A DNA stretch of 64,000 nucleotides from Effrenium voratum. Taxonomy: Eukaryota > Sar > Dinophyceae > Suessiales > Symbiodiniaceae. Positions 41,527-53,755 of this stretch are shown here, in pieces; position 1 is the first letter of the stretch; each line of letters opens with the position of its first letter. The stretch spans positions 62,001 to 126,000 of the forward strand of contig CAUJNA010000186.1 of NCBI GenBank assembly GCA_963377175.1, read 5' to 3'. The position numbers were made by a program, and so were the translations under genes. The notes under the pieces were generated by a model. The model did no database searches. It saw nothing but the letters and a program-made list of their open reading frames with translations, and was not told the origin of the DNA.

Positions 41527-43737
41527 CGGGGGTACCATATATATATATATATGTATATTCACACATCCATGTATACATTTGCGTGTGGCCGGGGCCACAA
41601 CCAGAGAACACCCAAGGCATCATCCACTTCCCCATCCGCGCGTGGCCCCAGACAAAGAGAGGAACACGTGAGAGACTGACGAGCACAAACAGACGTGAGA
41701 GAGCAAGAGGGAAAAGCTGTGAAAGACGGTGAAAGACCTGAGTTTTGCCTTGCGACTGACGGAGCGTATCTGAAAGGCCCGAAGGGAGTGGTCTTCAGCT
41801 TGGGCTGCTCCTTGCAAACTTTGAGTCACATCTCGGACCGTTTTTCGTCGTGTGTTTGCCTTGCTTCACGTCTTTGCCCATCGCATTCACGCGCTGAAAC
41901 TCATTTCAGCACTTATCCTTTTTGAATCTCGGAGGACACCTTGGGCCCCAAGGGCCGGCTGATCGCCGTGTTGCACGACCCATCGGCGTGCCCACAGGCG
42001 TGAGACAATACAAATGCAACCGCAAGCGCGATGTGCGTGATTGGCATGTGCGAGGAGCGCATCAGTGCCTTCATGAAGAGGTGGGAAAGACTTGCATCAT
42101 TGACGTGCTTTGCTTGCCTCCACTTCGCAGGCATGCCAACACGACAGCCTCCTGGCAGAGTATTCTCTCTGACTGCGTTGAGTAAGCGCCAGCGGAGGTC
42201 ATCATCCATGACATACAAGCCGCAACGCTGGAAAGCCACGGCCCAAGGGGCTCAAAAGGCCAGGTGCGTGGGGCGACTCGCAGCTCACGCGTTGCGGGCG
42301 CTGCGCATGCATTTCTTTTCGCATTGTTTTCCGCATTGAAATCGCCACAGAATGCTGTTGCAATTTACGTTCGGATGTTTTCGTTTTGCAGCTTGACGCT
42401 CGCTTCTCGTTCGCTTAGGCTACGAGCGGCTGCTCAGCCTGCCGAGTTCCAGCAGGCTCGGCCGAAAAGAGATTTGCTCTTGCTTTCCGGAAAACAGGCT
42501 CAGGACTCAAGTAACGAAACACATGGAATACATATGGAATGAGGATGTAAAGTGGAAAAAGTACCTCGGAATGTAACGCCATCGGACTTGGCTTAGGACG
42601 GCCTTCCTGATGGCGCTGCACCCGCGCTTGGGCAAGGAGTCCCCTGCCAGGCCCAAGGAAGAGATGGCAAAAGAAGGGAGTTGAGAGCGCTAATGGAAGG
42701 ACAAGAGAGATGGAGAGATGGAGAGATGGAGAGTTGGAGAGATGGAGAGGGGTGGACAAAAATAAATTTAACAGATTTGCCGCAGGGGGAGGGGGAAAAG
42801 GGGTGGAGAAAAGACTTTACGCTGGCGATCGCACTGGTAACACTTGACAGACTCTTTCTGAAAGACGAAAGTCAGAAACTAAAGACGCTTTGTTCATGCA
42901 ATGTGAAAGACATGCGTTCGACGTTTTTTGTTTTGTTTTGCGTAGGCTTCTCAAGGAGAACCCGCAGAAACTCTGCAGGTGCTCGCCTCACACCTCGAGC
43001 CTCCCACGGAGACATTTGTTTTTGACAGAAAGTTGTTTGGCCCTATTTTGTCCCCGGCTCCGGAATCCCATCACCTAGGCACATTTTCGACTTTTTAGAA
43101 TGCTCCGACCCAGCCTACGTAAGGCGCTCAGTGGAAAAGGAATGCCAACTTGCGAATTGGCGATGCAAACTACACGCACGACTTTTTGTCACAAGTTGGT
43201 GCAGCAATATGAAAGCCAAGGTGAAGAGCTTGATCGTGTGGCACTGGCCAGAGACGAGGACAGTTTCCTTGAATTCTTCCCTTTCCTTCCCTTTCCTGCC
43301 CTTTCCTTCCCTTTCCTTCCCTTTCCTTCCCTTTCCTTCCCTTTCCTTCTTCCTTCCCTTTCCTTGTCTTCATGGGTCTGAGCTTTTCTCGCTAAGGACA
43401 GGTGAGAGCACTGAGACGGCCCGAGCCTCGGGCCTCGAGTTTCGAACGGATCGAATTCGATCGGACCGAAGTGAAATCAAGACGGTCGGTGCCGTCTCGG
43501 TTCCGTGTGTGAAATCTGATCGGAGAATCGGAGCTTCTCCTTTTGGTTCCACAGCGATCCTTTCCCAAGTTCCTTCCCCCTCTGTTTCAAATTTATCGTT
43601 CTCCTCCGAACTCTTCCAATTCAGGTTCCTATGAACAATTGACTTCTTGGATCTTTGAACTTTTCTTTGAACTTTTCTTTGAACTTTCTGCTCTTCGTGT
43701 TTTCGTTACTTTTCACGTTTCTGTGAACTTCCTACAG
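41527..43737. other. background DNA with small repeats, no supported gene
   Basis: Contains a TA run (about 41537-41560), a GAGATGGAGA tandem repeat (42712-42750) and a CCCTTTCCTT array of 10-bp units (about 43273-43365). Sequence upstream of 43737 (TTTGAACTTTTC repeats, then CTTCCTACAG) behaves like intron. Confidence 0.5.
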
Positions 43738-43921
43738 GAAGTTCGGAGTTCCATTCGAATCGATCGAGGTGCCCATCGGGCGCGAGGCGCAGGTGGAGGA
43801 GGTCCGCGAGGCATTCGAGAAAAGAGAAAGGCAGAAAGGGAAAGGAAATGGAAATGGAATTCCGCTCAAAGGACCTATGAATTCACGACTCAAGGATATG
43901 GCGAAGACACGAAAAACGTAG
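43738..43921 (+). CDS. terminal exon of a host gene
   Basis: After a pyrimidine-rich stretch ending CTTCCTACAG the frame opens KFGVPFESIEVPIGREAQVE, continues EVREAFEKRERQKGKGNGNG and ends IPLKGPMNSRLKDMAKTRKT with TAG at 43919-43921. The sharp change from T-rich intron-like to coding-like composition at the AG supports a 3' splice site. The protein is charged and helical, possibly nucleic-acid-associated; family unknown. The upstream exon is not identified. Confidence 0.5.
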
Positions 43922-46016
43922 AGGAACAATTCCGAGCCTTGCTGTGATCGAGCTGCCAAAGTGCTTGCACTTGTTCTGAGGAAGAAGCTTTGCAGTTTGG
44001 TTTGCGCACCCAAACGATAGAATTCCACCGTTTGAGAAGTAGCTAATGAATAGAACGCACGTTTATCACCGGATGATGTAGCGAGAAATGCGCATCCTTC
44101 CTGAGAGAGATTGATCTCAGTTTTTGCCAAATGTTTCACATCAATGCTGAAATACCCTGAGTTTTCGTACAGCTCGACGTCCCTTTCACCTGGAACACTG
44201 CAAAGCCTGGAAATGTCACGACTGTCCTTGTCTTGGCAGTCTGCTTCCAATCTAGGAGGTCAGATTTGGCAATCGAGTTGATTACTTATGGCGAACCGAC
44301 AGCTAGCTTCAGCTGCTGTCAGACATTTCTTTTTTAAACAGCTTTGTTGTAAGCGTACGAGGGGTTTTGAAGCCTGCAAGCTTCTGATTGAATCGGGAGA
44401 TAAAGCAGGGAGTTGGGAATCTCAGTGTTAGAAAGTCACGAAATTTGAGTTCTGGAATCTTTTTTTTGAAATTATGATTTTCATCATTTTCCCTCCAGCT
44501 CAATACCGGACGCTTTGTACATCAGGAGAAATTCATGTGAATCCTTGCCTCGGATAGCAAACCCGCTTGCTGTTTCTCTTGTGATTTTGTTTTCCCTTTT
44601 TCTTGGGGTGCTGCGAGGAGCATACCTTTGATGCGCGAGAATGAGAGAGAGAGAGAGAGAGAGGGGTGAAGATCATAGGGAGAGAGAAGCGGCTTTTGCA
44701 AATGCTACGGACTGCTTAGCAGAAGTGCAACTTGCATGTTGAATCGTCACGGGACCCCGCACTTGTGCTGAATGCTGGAAGTGTCAGACCCAGACACGGG
44801 TTTGTGTCCATGCGGCCAGGTGGTTCTCAATCACATTGACATCCTGCATAGCTGGAGGCCCTTCATGCATGCATGCTGCATGTATTCTGCTTGCTTTTGC
44901 TCCTGGCATTTCCCTCGTGGTGCAGGAAGCCCTCAAGTGATGCAAAGGAACGGTCTGAGACAGAGAACAGCGATCAAAAGCGGAGCTTGGGCAGCAAGAG
45001 GCGAGAGCCAGAATGAGCTCCGGCCAACCCAAGATCCAGAGGACTGATTGAGCACTTGGTATCTCACTGGGCATGTGCAGCTCGCCTCATAGCGCAACCG
45101 GTCATACGGTAATACGGGCTTTTCAGCCGAGCCCATCAGCCAAAGACTCAACTCGGTTGCCATGGCTTTACCGAAATCATGTGTTTGAGCAACGTGTTCA
45201 CGCAGTCTGAGGAAGGCAGAGAAAGAAAACTCGGAGACCGAAGGAAGCGAACAGAAGCAAAAGATGCCTCTTGCCTTATACCGCTCGCACTGCCTGCACG
45301 AAAACACATTAAAAAGGAATTCCCGACTCTGAGGTGGGTCTTTTTGGACATGCGAACGGACACCCAGGAAGGTTTGGACATGAAAACCGTTAGTGCGGCC
45401 TGGCAGCAAAGCAACTTGCCACATTGCCTTTCTTCCCCTGTGAGCATCTCGTTGAAGAAAAAGTGAGAAGCCAGGAGATGAAGTGGCTGAATGGCGGGTT
45501 GCGGACAGGCCTTGTCGCCAAGGAGATTCGGAATGCCTTCCCGAGTTTTCGTGTCTGCGTGTTTTCCTTTCTTTTTTTGTGTAGCTCTACGGTTTATGTG
45601 TGTGTTAATCGCCAATCAGGAGCAGCTGGCTCTTTTGCCGTGGTTCCCGGATCACGCCTTGCTGGTGCTAAAGCAGCGAGCACAGATCGGTATGCGCACA
45701 CGGACGTGACTCGTGGAATCTGTGCGGCCTGAGGTATGCGATACATCGGGATGAGCGACGGCAAAAGAAGGCTCGATGCCTTTTGCCATCTTTTGCCTTC
45801 TTCCTTTGAAGTTCTGTTGCGAGGTTCTGGCCCCGCCAGGTCTGACAGAGGCGGGGGATGCCAAGGGTTCCAATGGCTCCGAAATCACGTCCGAGAGGTC
45901 ATATCAATCAAAAGGATTGAACAGGTGGAGCTTGAGGTGTCGGACTGCCAAGCGCAGGAGAGGCAGCCAACTGTGCCACAAGCCATGCGTCCATCTCAGA
46001 TCTGCAGCCATCTTTC
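43922..46016. other. background DNA, no supported gene
   Basis: Includes an AG microsatellite (about 44644-44665). Several frames of 100-160 residues occur on both strands (for example 43732-44250 minus, 44933-45424 minus) without recognisable domains. Sequence just before 46017 may include the 5' part of the next gene. Confidence 0.35.
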
Positions 46017-46835
46017 GTGTTCTCGAAAGGCGTCGTCTCCGGCTCTCGAAAGTTTCGAAGTCGATTTGGTCCGAGGCCTGTGCCTTCGTTTTTGGAGAAG
46101 GAGAAGAAGCGGCACCGGGAGCCCCGCGAGCCCCGGGAGCCCCGAGAGCCGAGGGACCCGAGGGAGCCTCGGGAGCCGCGGGACCCCCGAGATCCTCGGG
46201 ACCCACGGAATGAGAAAAGCGAGAAGAGCGAGAAGAGCGAGAAGAGCGAGAACAAGAGTCGAGAGTCGGCGTCTGGGCCCCTTCCGTGGGAAGATTTGGA
46301 CCTCTCCTTGGCCATGGCTACAGCCAATGCCAACTTGGCAAGGTTCCAGCCCCCGTACACGATGGCCAACCTGCCCCTGGCCAACATGAACATGTCTGGC
46401 ATGCCTGGCATGCCTAGCGTGCCTAGCATGCCTAGCATGCCTCAGAACGTGCTGTCACTCCTTCAGGAAAATGAGTTGGCGGCTCTCATCGCACAGCAGT
46501 CAGGCCAACGCCAACCCAGTCACGCCAGCCACGCCAGCCACGCCACCCACGCCACCCACGCCAGCCACGCCAGTCCCAGCGGCAGCCACGGGTATGTGAA
46601 CGAGTGGCAAGGGAGTGGAGCGCACGGTGCAGTTGGAGCAGTTGGAGCACCTGGTCTCGGACAGGGCCGGATGGGCTGTGGAGGTTGCGGATGTGGCCCT
46701 TGCAGTGCTCCGTGTGGATGTTGCATGGGTATGGGCATGGGCAACGTGGGCAACGTAGGCAACGTGGGCAACGTGGGCAACGTTGGCAACGCTGGCAACT
46801 TCAAGGGCTTCGGCAAAGGCAGGGCGTTGGCTTAG
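46017..46835 (+). CDS. low-complexity host protein with REP, SEK, SHA and NVG repeats (272 aa)
   Basis: One open frame with four successive nonapeptide-coded or tripeptide repeats: R-E-P/R-D-P (about residues 35-65), E-K-S (65-80), S-H-A/T-H-A (about 165-185) and G-N-V (about 245-262). Between them is ordinary sequence: PLPWEDLDLSLAMATANANL and NVLSLLQENELAALIAQQSG. A Cys/Gly cluster (MGCGGCGCGPCSAPCGCC) precedes the end FKGFGKGRALA. All four repeat blocks keep frame because the DNA unit is 9 bp. It is probably an RNA-binding-type disordered protein; the start is provisional. Confidence 0.55.
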   Translation: MFSKGVVSGSRKFRSRFGPRPVPSFLEKEKKRHREPREPREPREPRDPREPREPRDPRDPRDPRNEKSEKSEKSEKSENKSRESASGPLPWEDLDLSLAMATANANLARFQPPYTMANLPLANMNMSGMPGMPSVPSMPSMPQNVLSLLQENELAALIAQQSGQRQPSHASHASHATHATHASHASPSGSHGYVNEWQGSGAHGAVGAVGAPGLGQGRMGCGGCGCGPCSAPCGCCMGMGMGNVGNVGNVGNVGNVGNAGNFKGFGKGRALA

Positions 46836-47016
46836 CGGCCTTGGTCAGTTTAGTTTGGTGGCCTCACGTGCAAGACGACAGGCCAGAAGCCTTCGAACTC
46901 GAACGATGCCTACGTCGGAGCCCGAGTTTCAAGCCTTGGCATTGTTTGTTTAATGTTGGAACATGTGGAAACATGAATTGTGTGTGTGTGTGCAGTTCTT
47001 GACCATAATGGCATGG

Positions 47017-47032
47017 GCCATTTTGGCTCAAG
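47017..47032 (+). other. relict dinoflagellate spliced-leader sequence
   Basis: GCCATTTTGGCTCAAG is identical to the last 16 bases of the 22-base dinoflagellate trans-spliced leader. It lies in DNA, downstream of a TGTGTGTGTGTGCAG acceptor-like site (about 46981-46995) and upstream of a coding-like region. Known biology: relics of this kind mark genes that passed through a trans-spliced mRNA and were reinserted as cDNA. It also identifies the organism group. Confidence 0.85.
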
Positions 47033-47085
47033 CATTGCCTTGGGTTCGCTGAACCCGTCTGTTCTTGAAGAAAAGTATTCTAACC

Positions 47086-47854
47086 CTTCCCTCCCGAGTT
47101 TGCCATCAAGGAGAAGTACATCCCCTACATCCAGCAGCTCCGGCCGGCGAAGAATCCATGGAAGGAGGCGGAGTTGCTGGCGGAGATGCTGGAGGTGGTG
47201 GCGATGGCCCCTTGTAAGCGGGATCCGGAGATTGATGAGGGCTTCTCTGCGCGGTCAAGCGGCGCCAGGGTGAACTCCGGATGTTCGGTGGTGTCTGGAA
47301 GAAGCATGCCCATTGGGGAGATCCCCCCGCACGCAGAGAAGCAATTCAAGCTCTCTCCGGATGAGATCCTGGCGATTGAGCGCAGGACGCACCCTTGTGT
47401 CTATGAGGTGGACCACATCGACCCGATCATCTACGGGGCCCTGGAGATCAAGGAGCAGGTATCTCGGGGGGAACGCCCACCGCCGCAAAAGATCGTGGGG
47501 GGTGTTTTGGGCCAAGCGCGATGGGGTCTTCTGGTCGAGGCAGACCAGGACGTGGGACCTCCCGTCCCTCATTGGGGTTTATGCCCACCGGTTCACATTC
47601 AAGTACATCTACTCGGCCTGGGCCCGAAGCCCCGCAACAAGCAGGAGTGGAGCTACATCTTGAAGGAAATGGGAACGTTCCTGGCGGCAAAGAGTTTCAT
47701 TGTCAACTGCTTCACGCCTGTGATGGAGCTGCCTGTTGCGCCAGTCCATGACAGTAAGGAGGCCCTGAGATTCAGGGCAATTTGTGACGAGCGGATCACC
47801 ATCCCGCAAGCAGCGCTAGGCCTCCATGGTGGCGCATGGTGGGGTCAGGGTTGA
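47086..47854 (+). pseudogene. unrecognised gene downstream of the relict leader, frameshifted
   Basis: After a TAA at about 47083 the frame runs FAIKEKYIPYIQQLRPAKNP, KEAELLAEMLEVVAMAPCKR, then FKLSPDEILAIERRTHPCVY and EVDHIDPIIYGALEIKEQ. Near 47500 the better frame is one base over (KRDGVFWSRQTRTWDLPSLI, VYAHRFTFKYIYSAWARSP). It then returns (NKQEWSYILKEMGTFLAAKS, APVHDSKEALRFRAICDERI). The protein text is good and the shifts are two, so this is a recently broken gene, perhaps a processed cDNA copy. No family is recognised. Confidence 0.5.
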
Positions 47855-48401
47855 GCTGACGCTCCGACAGATGCCCCCATCGGGGCGAGGGCCCAACAGA
47901 AAGAGCGAAGCAAGCCAAAACAAAGCAATTGGGTTTGCGCGGGCAAAGCCCCAAACAAGAAACAGGGAAAAAACTAGGGGGACCAGGCTTAGGGTCACCG
48001 ACAAGGGCAACAACCTGAAACATCTAGACCTCGTAGACGAAGAACACCGCGAAGTTGGAGAACGAAAGGAGGAAGAGGCCATCCATAAACGGGCGAAGAT
48101 GAGGAACATGAAGTTGCGTGGAGAAGGCAAAGAAATAGAGAAAGAGAAGAATGAAAGCAAAGAATGAAGAAAAGAAAGAAAGAGAAGAAAGAAAAGAAAG
48201 AAAGAAAGAAAGAAAGAAAGAAAAGAAAGAAAGAGAAGAGCGCAAAACGCAATTAGGGCGGCGCATCACGCCCAGGCAGAAAGGAGGAAGGGAGAGAAAG
48301 AGAAAGGGAGGGAGAAGAGGAGGAAGGGAGAAGGGGAGAAGAAGGAAAGAAGCAGGAAGGAGCAAACGCAGAGTCAACCAGAAGAAGAAGACATCAAGCG
48401 C
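47855..48401. other. purine-rich leader into the satellite, no supported gene
   Basis: Increasingly A/G-rich sequence (AAGAAAGAAAGAAAG at about 48170-48235, GGAGG units after 48280). Frames through it are compositional. Confidence 0.5.
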
Positions 48402-49735
48402 ACACACACACACACACACCAACACACACCACAACACACCCACACACACCAACACACACCAACACACACCAACACCCACCAACACACACCAACACACACC
48501 AACACACACCAACACACACCAACACACACCAACACACACCAACACACACCAACACACACCAACACACACCAACACACACCAACACACACACACACACACA
48601 CACACAACACACACCACGCAACACACACACAACTCACACACCACACACACACACACACCACACACACCACACACACACACACCACACACCACACACACCA
48701 CACACACCACACATACCACACACACCACACACACACCACACACACCCCACACACCACACACACCACACACACCACACACACCATACACACCGCACACACC
48801 ACACACACCACACACACCACACACACACACACCAGACACACCAGACACCACAAACCACACACACACACCACACGCACCACACAAACCACACACACACCAC
48901 ACACACCACACACACCACACACACCACACAAACCACACACACACACCACACACACACCACACACACCACACACACCACACACACACCACACACACACACA
49001 CACCACACACACCACACACACCACACACACACCACAAACACGCACACACACACACACCACACACACCACACACACCACACACACCACACACACACCACAC
49101 ACACCACACACACCACACACACACCACACACATTGCACACACCACACACACCACACACACCACACACACCACACACACCACACACACCACACACACCACA
49201 CACACACACCACACACCACACACACACAACACACACAACACACACACAACACACACAACACACACACACACAACACACACACCACACACACCACACACAG
49301 ACACACAAAACACACACAAAACACACACACAACACACACACAACACACACACACCACACACACACACAACACACACACACACCACACACACAACACACAC
49401 AACACACGCAACACACACAACACACACAACACACACAAAACACACAACACGCACAACACACACAACACACACAACACACACAACACACACACATAACACA
49501 CACACACCACACACACCACACACAGACACACAAAACACACACACAAAACACACACACACAACACACACACAACACACACACAACACACACACACAACACA
49601 CACACAACACAGACACACAAAACACACACAAAACACACACAAAACACACAAAACACACACAACACACACAAAACACACACGAAACACACAAAACACACAA
49701 AACACACAAACACACACACACACACACACAAAACA
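48402..49735 (+). repeat. C/A-only satellite, ACACACCA and related units (1.33 kb)
   Basis: The plus strand is almost entirely C and A. The unit changes along its length: CACACCAA octamers (48420-48590), ACACACC-type (48600-49200), then CACACAACA and ACACAAAACAC forms (49200-49735). Six long overlapping frames on both strands (His/Thr or Cys/Val polymers) come from the repeat and are not genes. Confidence 0.95.
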
Positions 49736-51480
49736 CAGCTTTGGGTTCAAGTTGAGGACCCAGCGGCTGCTGGAGTGGCCTCCTCCTGCCGAAGCAAAGC
49801 CATGTGGCCGGTACCCAATCATGCCTTGTACGCTTACCAGCCTGCCCCTCGTGAACTTGAAGCCGACCACGCGCCCGAGCAAGATGTCGAGGACGAGGCC
49901 CTGGCGCCTGAGCGCCCCGACATGCCGGGGCAGGAATGGCTCCGAGCGTTCCAGGTACGGCCGGTAGGGCCATACGCCCTTGCCTCTGCGCAACGATGCG
50001 CTGATTTCGTCTGTCATACCGCAACCAGATGGAGGGAGGGCTTGGCAGAAGCGGACATTTTTCCTCTTCCCGAAACCCATCAGGAGGCTTCAGTCTTGCT
50101 GACCTGGCGTGCTTGCCTATGGATTGGCCTTTCGGTCGTCTTGTCTTCGCCATGGACTCTTTGCCATGGAGTCGGGCACTCAAGGGTGTTCTGGTGCGAC
50201 CAGAAAACACTTCGATTGAGGGTTTTGGGGTCGAAGACCCGGATGTTGCGAAGCATTGCGACCTTTGCTGAAGCATTTCGAGTCGGCTAAATCTTGCATG
50301 ACGAACTGAGGCAACTTGCGGACGTTCAAACTTGGTGGCGACAAATTCAGTACGCCTTGGCCACAGAATGGGATGAAGCTTGGGAGAATCCTGTTTTCCG
50401 GGACGCATATTACAATAACTTGTCCTTCAAGCTCGGCATTGCCCGTACCCGCGGGCTGCCAAAATTATGAAACTCGTCGAACATCACAGTGAATCCCATT
50501 TGCTCGCAACTCATCATAACTTTGCACCCGAATGTGATCAACGGTGAAGGATGTTCCAGCTCGGGAATCTCGCAGTCTGCTCTGCTCATCTCTGCAATGC
50601 TCCATACTCGCAAAGGTGTGTCGCGCACAAAGTCTTACTTGCGTTCTTTACCAGTCCCCTTCTTATGCTTGGCCTGCCTCAAGACCATTTGCTTGCTGGG
50701 GAACAAGAACTGATGTGTCGATCCACGATCTTCTGCTGCGCGGAGGGCTGGTCGACCGAGTTGCGGCCGACGCTAGTTGCCAGGCTGACATGCAGCGTGA
50801 GGCTGGGTCCCTGCCGCAGGGGCGTCGCCTTTGCGAGGGTAAGGAGCGTGTGTTTTCAGACGGTCAGCAGCTGCTTTTCCTGAGATTGAAGCCCTGCTTG
50901 CCGCAAACCGCTCCCCCTTCCTGGCCCAGCTCGGCTGTGGTTGCGCTTGCAAAAGGCTGCTTGACTCCCGCGAGTGCGCGTTTGCGCCCCTCTGAGCAGC
51001 ACTGTCTTGGGCGTAACGCAATTCAACTCCACGTGCTGTTAGGCTGCAGTGTGGCTGACCAGACCGACGCCGACTACATGGTGCAAATAGGCGCAGCCTT
51101 GGCCGCGGCGAGAGCTGATTGGCATGCTGACCTCAAGGCCTTGGCGTTTGGACTACAGATTGGCTTGGTTGAGCCCCCCTGGAGAGTGGAAAGCAAGCTT
51201 GCGACTCCAGTTCATGTTGCTCGGTACAGCGTAGGGACTGCCAACAGCACTTCCGTCCTGTCCGTACACGACCCGGAGGATCTGGGTGAGTCCACGGTTC
51301 ACACCGCTGTGAACCGGGTGCAGCTCATGGAGGCCTTTCGGAACGCAACCTGGAGGGGTCAGCTCCCGATAGTCTGGCACTGGAGTTTTTTTCTGTTAGG
51401 AAGTTTCGTGCAGGCGCATGGCGCTGCTATGCGTCCGCTTTCCCTGATAATGACTCCCACCTGCTGGCGGGGCACCCAGG
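49736..51480. other. unique island between two satellites, no assigned gene
   Basis: Ordinary GC-balanced DNA. The minus strand at 50628-50410 reads CEIPELEHPSPLITFGCKVM and FTVMFDEFHNFGSP, which is protein-like. The plus strand at about 51050-51400 reads QIGAALAAARADWHADLKAL and LSVHDPEDLGESTVHTAVNR, also protein-like. Both are short and unrecognised and may be decayed element fragments. Confidence 0.35.
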
Positions 51481-51481
51481 C

Positions 51482-53755
51482 AATCACCAACCACACACCA
51501 ACCAGACACCAACCACACACCAACCACACACCAACCACACACTAACCACACACCAACCACGCACCAACCGCGCACCAACCACACACCAACCACACACCAA
51601 CCACACACCAACCACACACCAACCACACACCAACCACACACCAACCGCACACCAACCGCGCACCAACCACACACCAACCACGCACCAACCGCGCACCAAC
51701 CACGCACCGACCACACACCAACCACACACCAACCACACACCAACCACACACCAACCACACACCAAGCAACCACACACCAACCGCGCACCAACCACACACC
51801 AACCACACACCAACCACACACCAACCACACACCAACGCCAACCGCGCGCCAACCGCACGCACCAACCACGCGCACCAACCACGCGCGTCAGCCACGCGCG
51901 CCAACCACGCGCACCAACCACGCGCGCCAACCACGCGCGCCAACCACGCGCGCCAACCACGCGCACCAACCACGCACACCAACCGCACACCAGCCGCACA
52001 CCAAGCACGCACACCAACCACGCACACCAACCACGCACTCGAACCACGCACACCAACCACACACACCAACCACACACCAACCACACACACCAACCACACA
52101 CACACCAACCACACACACACCAACCCCACACACACACCAACCTTGCACACCAACCGCACACCAACCACACACCGACTACACACATCAACCACACACCAAC
52201 CATACGCACCAACCACACACACACACCAACCACACACAGCAACCCCCCACACAGCAACCACACACAGCAACCACACACACACCAGCCACACACACACCAA
52301 CCACGCACAGCAACGCACCAACCGCACACACCAACTACACACGCCAACCACACACACACACACACCAACCACACACACCAACCGCACACATCAACCACGC
52401 ACACCAACCACGCACACCGGCCACGCACACCGACCACGCACACCAACCACGCACACCAACCACGCAAACCGACCACGCGCACCAACCACGCACACCAACC
52501 ACGCACACCAAGCACGCACAGCAACCACGCACACCAACTATGCGCACCAACCACGCACACACACACACACACACCAACCGCGCACAGCAACCGCGCGCAC
52601 CAACCGCGCGCACCAACCACGCGCACCAACCGCGCGCGTCAGCCACGCGCGCCCGCCAACCACGCGCGCCAGCCACGCGCGCCAACCACGCGCGCCAACC
52701 GCGCGCACCAACCGCGCACCAACCGCACACCAGCCGCGCACCAAGCGCGCGCACCAACCACGCACACCAACCAGGCACACCAACCACGCACACCAACCAC
52801 GCGCACCAACCACGCACACCAACCACGCACGCCAACCACGCACACCAACCACGCACACCAACCACGCACACCAACCACGCACACCAACCGCACGCCAACC
52901 ACGCCGCACACCAGCCGCGCACCAGCCGCGCACCAACCGCACACCAACCGCACACCAACCGCGCACCAACCGCACACCAACCGCGCACCAACCGCGCTCC
53001 AACCGCGCACCAACCGCGCACCAACCGCGCACCAACCGCGCACCAACCGCACACCAACCGCACACCAACCCAACCGCGCAGCAACCGCGCACCAACGGTG
53101 CACCAACAGCGCACCAACCGCGCGCCAACCGCGCACCAACCGAGCACCAACCGCGCACCAACCGCACACCAACCGCACACCAACCGCACACCAACCGCAC
53201 ACCAACCGCACACCAACCGCACACCAGCCGCGCACCGTGCGCACCAATCGCACACCAACCGCACACTAACCGCACACCAACCGCGCACCAACCGCACACG
53301 AACCACACACTAACCGCGCACCAGCCGCACACCAACCCCACACCAACCACACACCAACCGCACACCAACCACACACCAACCACACACACCAACCACACAC
53401 CAACCACACACCAACCACACACCAACCACACACCAACCACACACCAACCACACACCAGCCACACCAACCGCACACCAACCACACACCACCAACACACCAC
53501 ACACCAACCACACACCAACCACACACCAACCACGCACCAACCACACACCAACCACACACCAACCACACACCAACCGCACACCAACCACACACCAACCACA
53601 CACCAACCACACAACAACCACACAACAACCGCGCAACAACCGCACAACAACGACACAACAACCACACACAACCACACACAACCACACAACAACGACACAA
53701 CAACCACACACAACCACACACACCCACACAACCACACACAACCACACACAACCAC
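51482..53755 (+). repeat. CCAACCACACA satellite with 11- and 13-bp units
   Basis: Arrays of CCAACCACACA (11 bp) at both ends and CCAACCACGCACA-type (13 bp) in the middle (about 51840-52900), with C/G substitution giving CCAACCGCGCA. The plus strand is nearly free of T and low in G. Very long open frames (Thr-Asn-His-Pro on plus, Val-Cys-Gly-Trp on minus, up to 842 codons) reflect unit lengths that rarely create stops. Confidence 0.95.

Noticed and set aside
48024..50408. 794-codon minus-strand ORF rich in Cys and Val, and overlapping ORFs of 365-568 codons
   Set aside because: They are translations of the C/A satellite in frames where the repeat has no stop; several frames on both strands are open at once.
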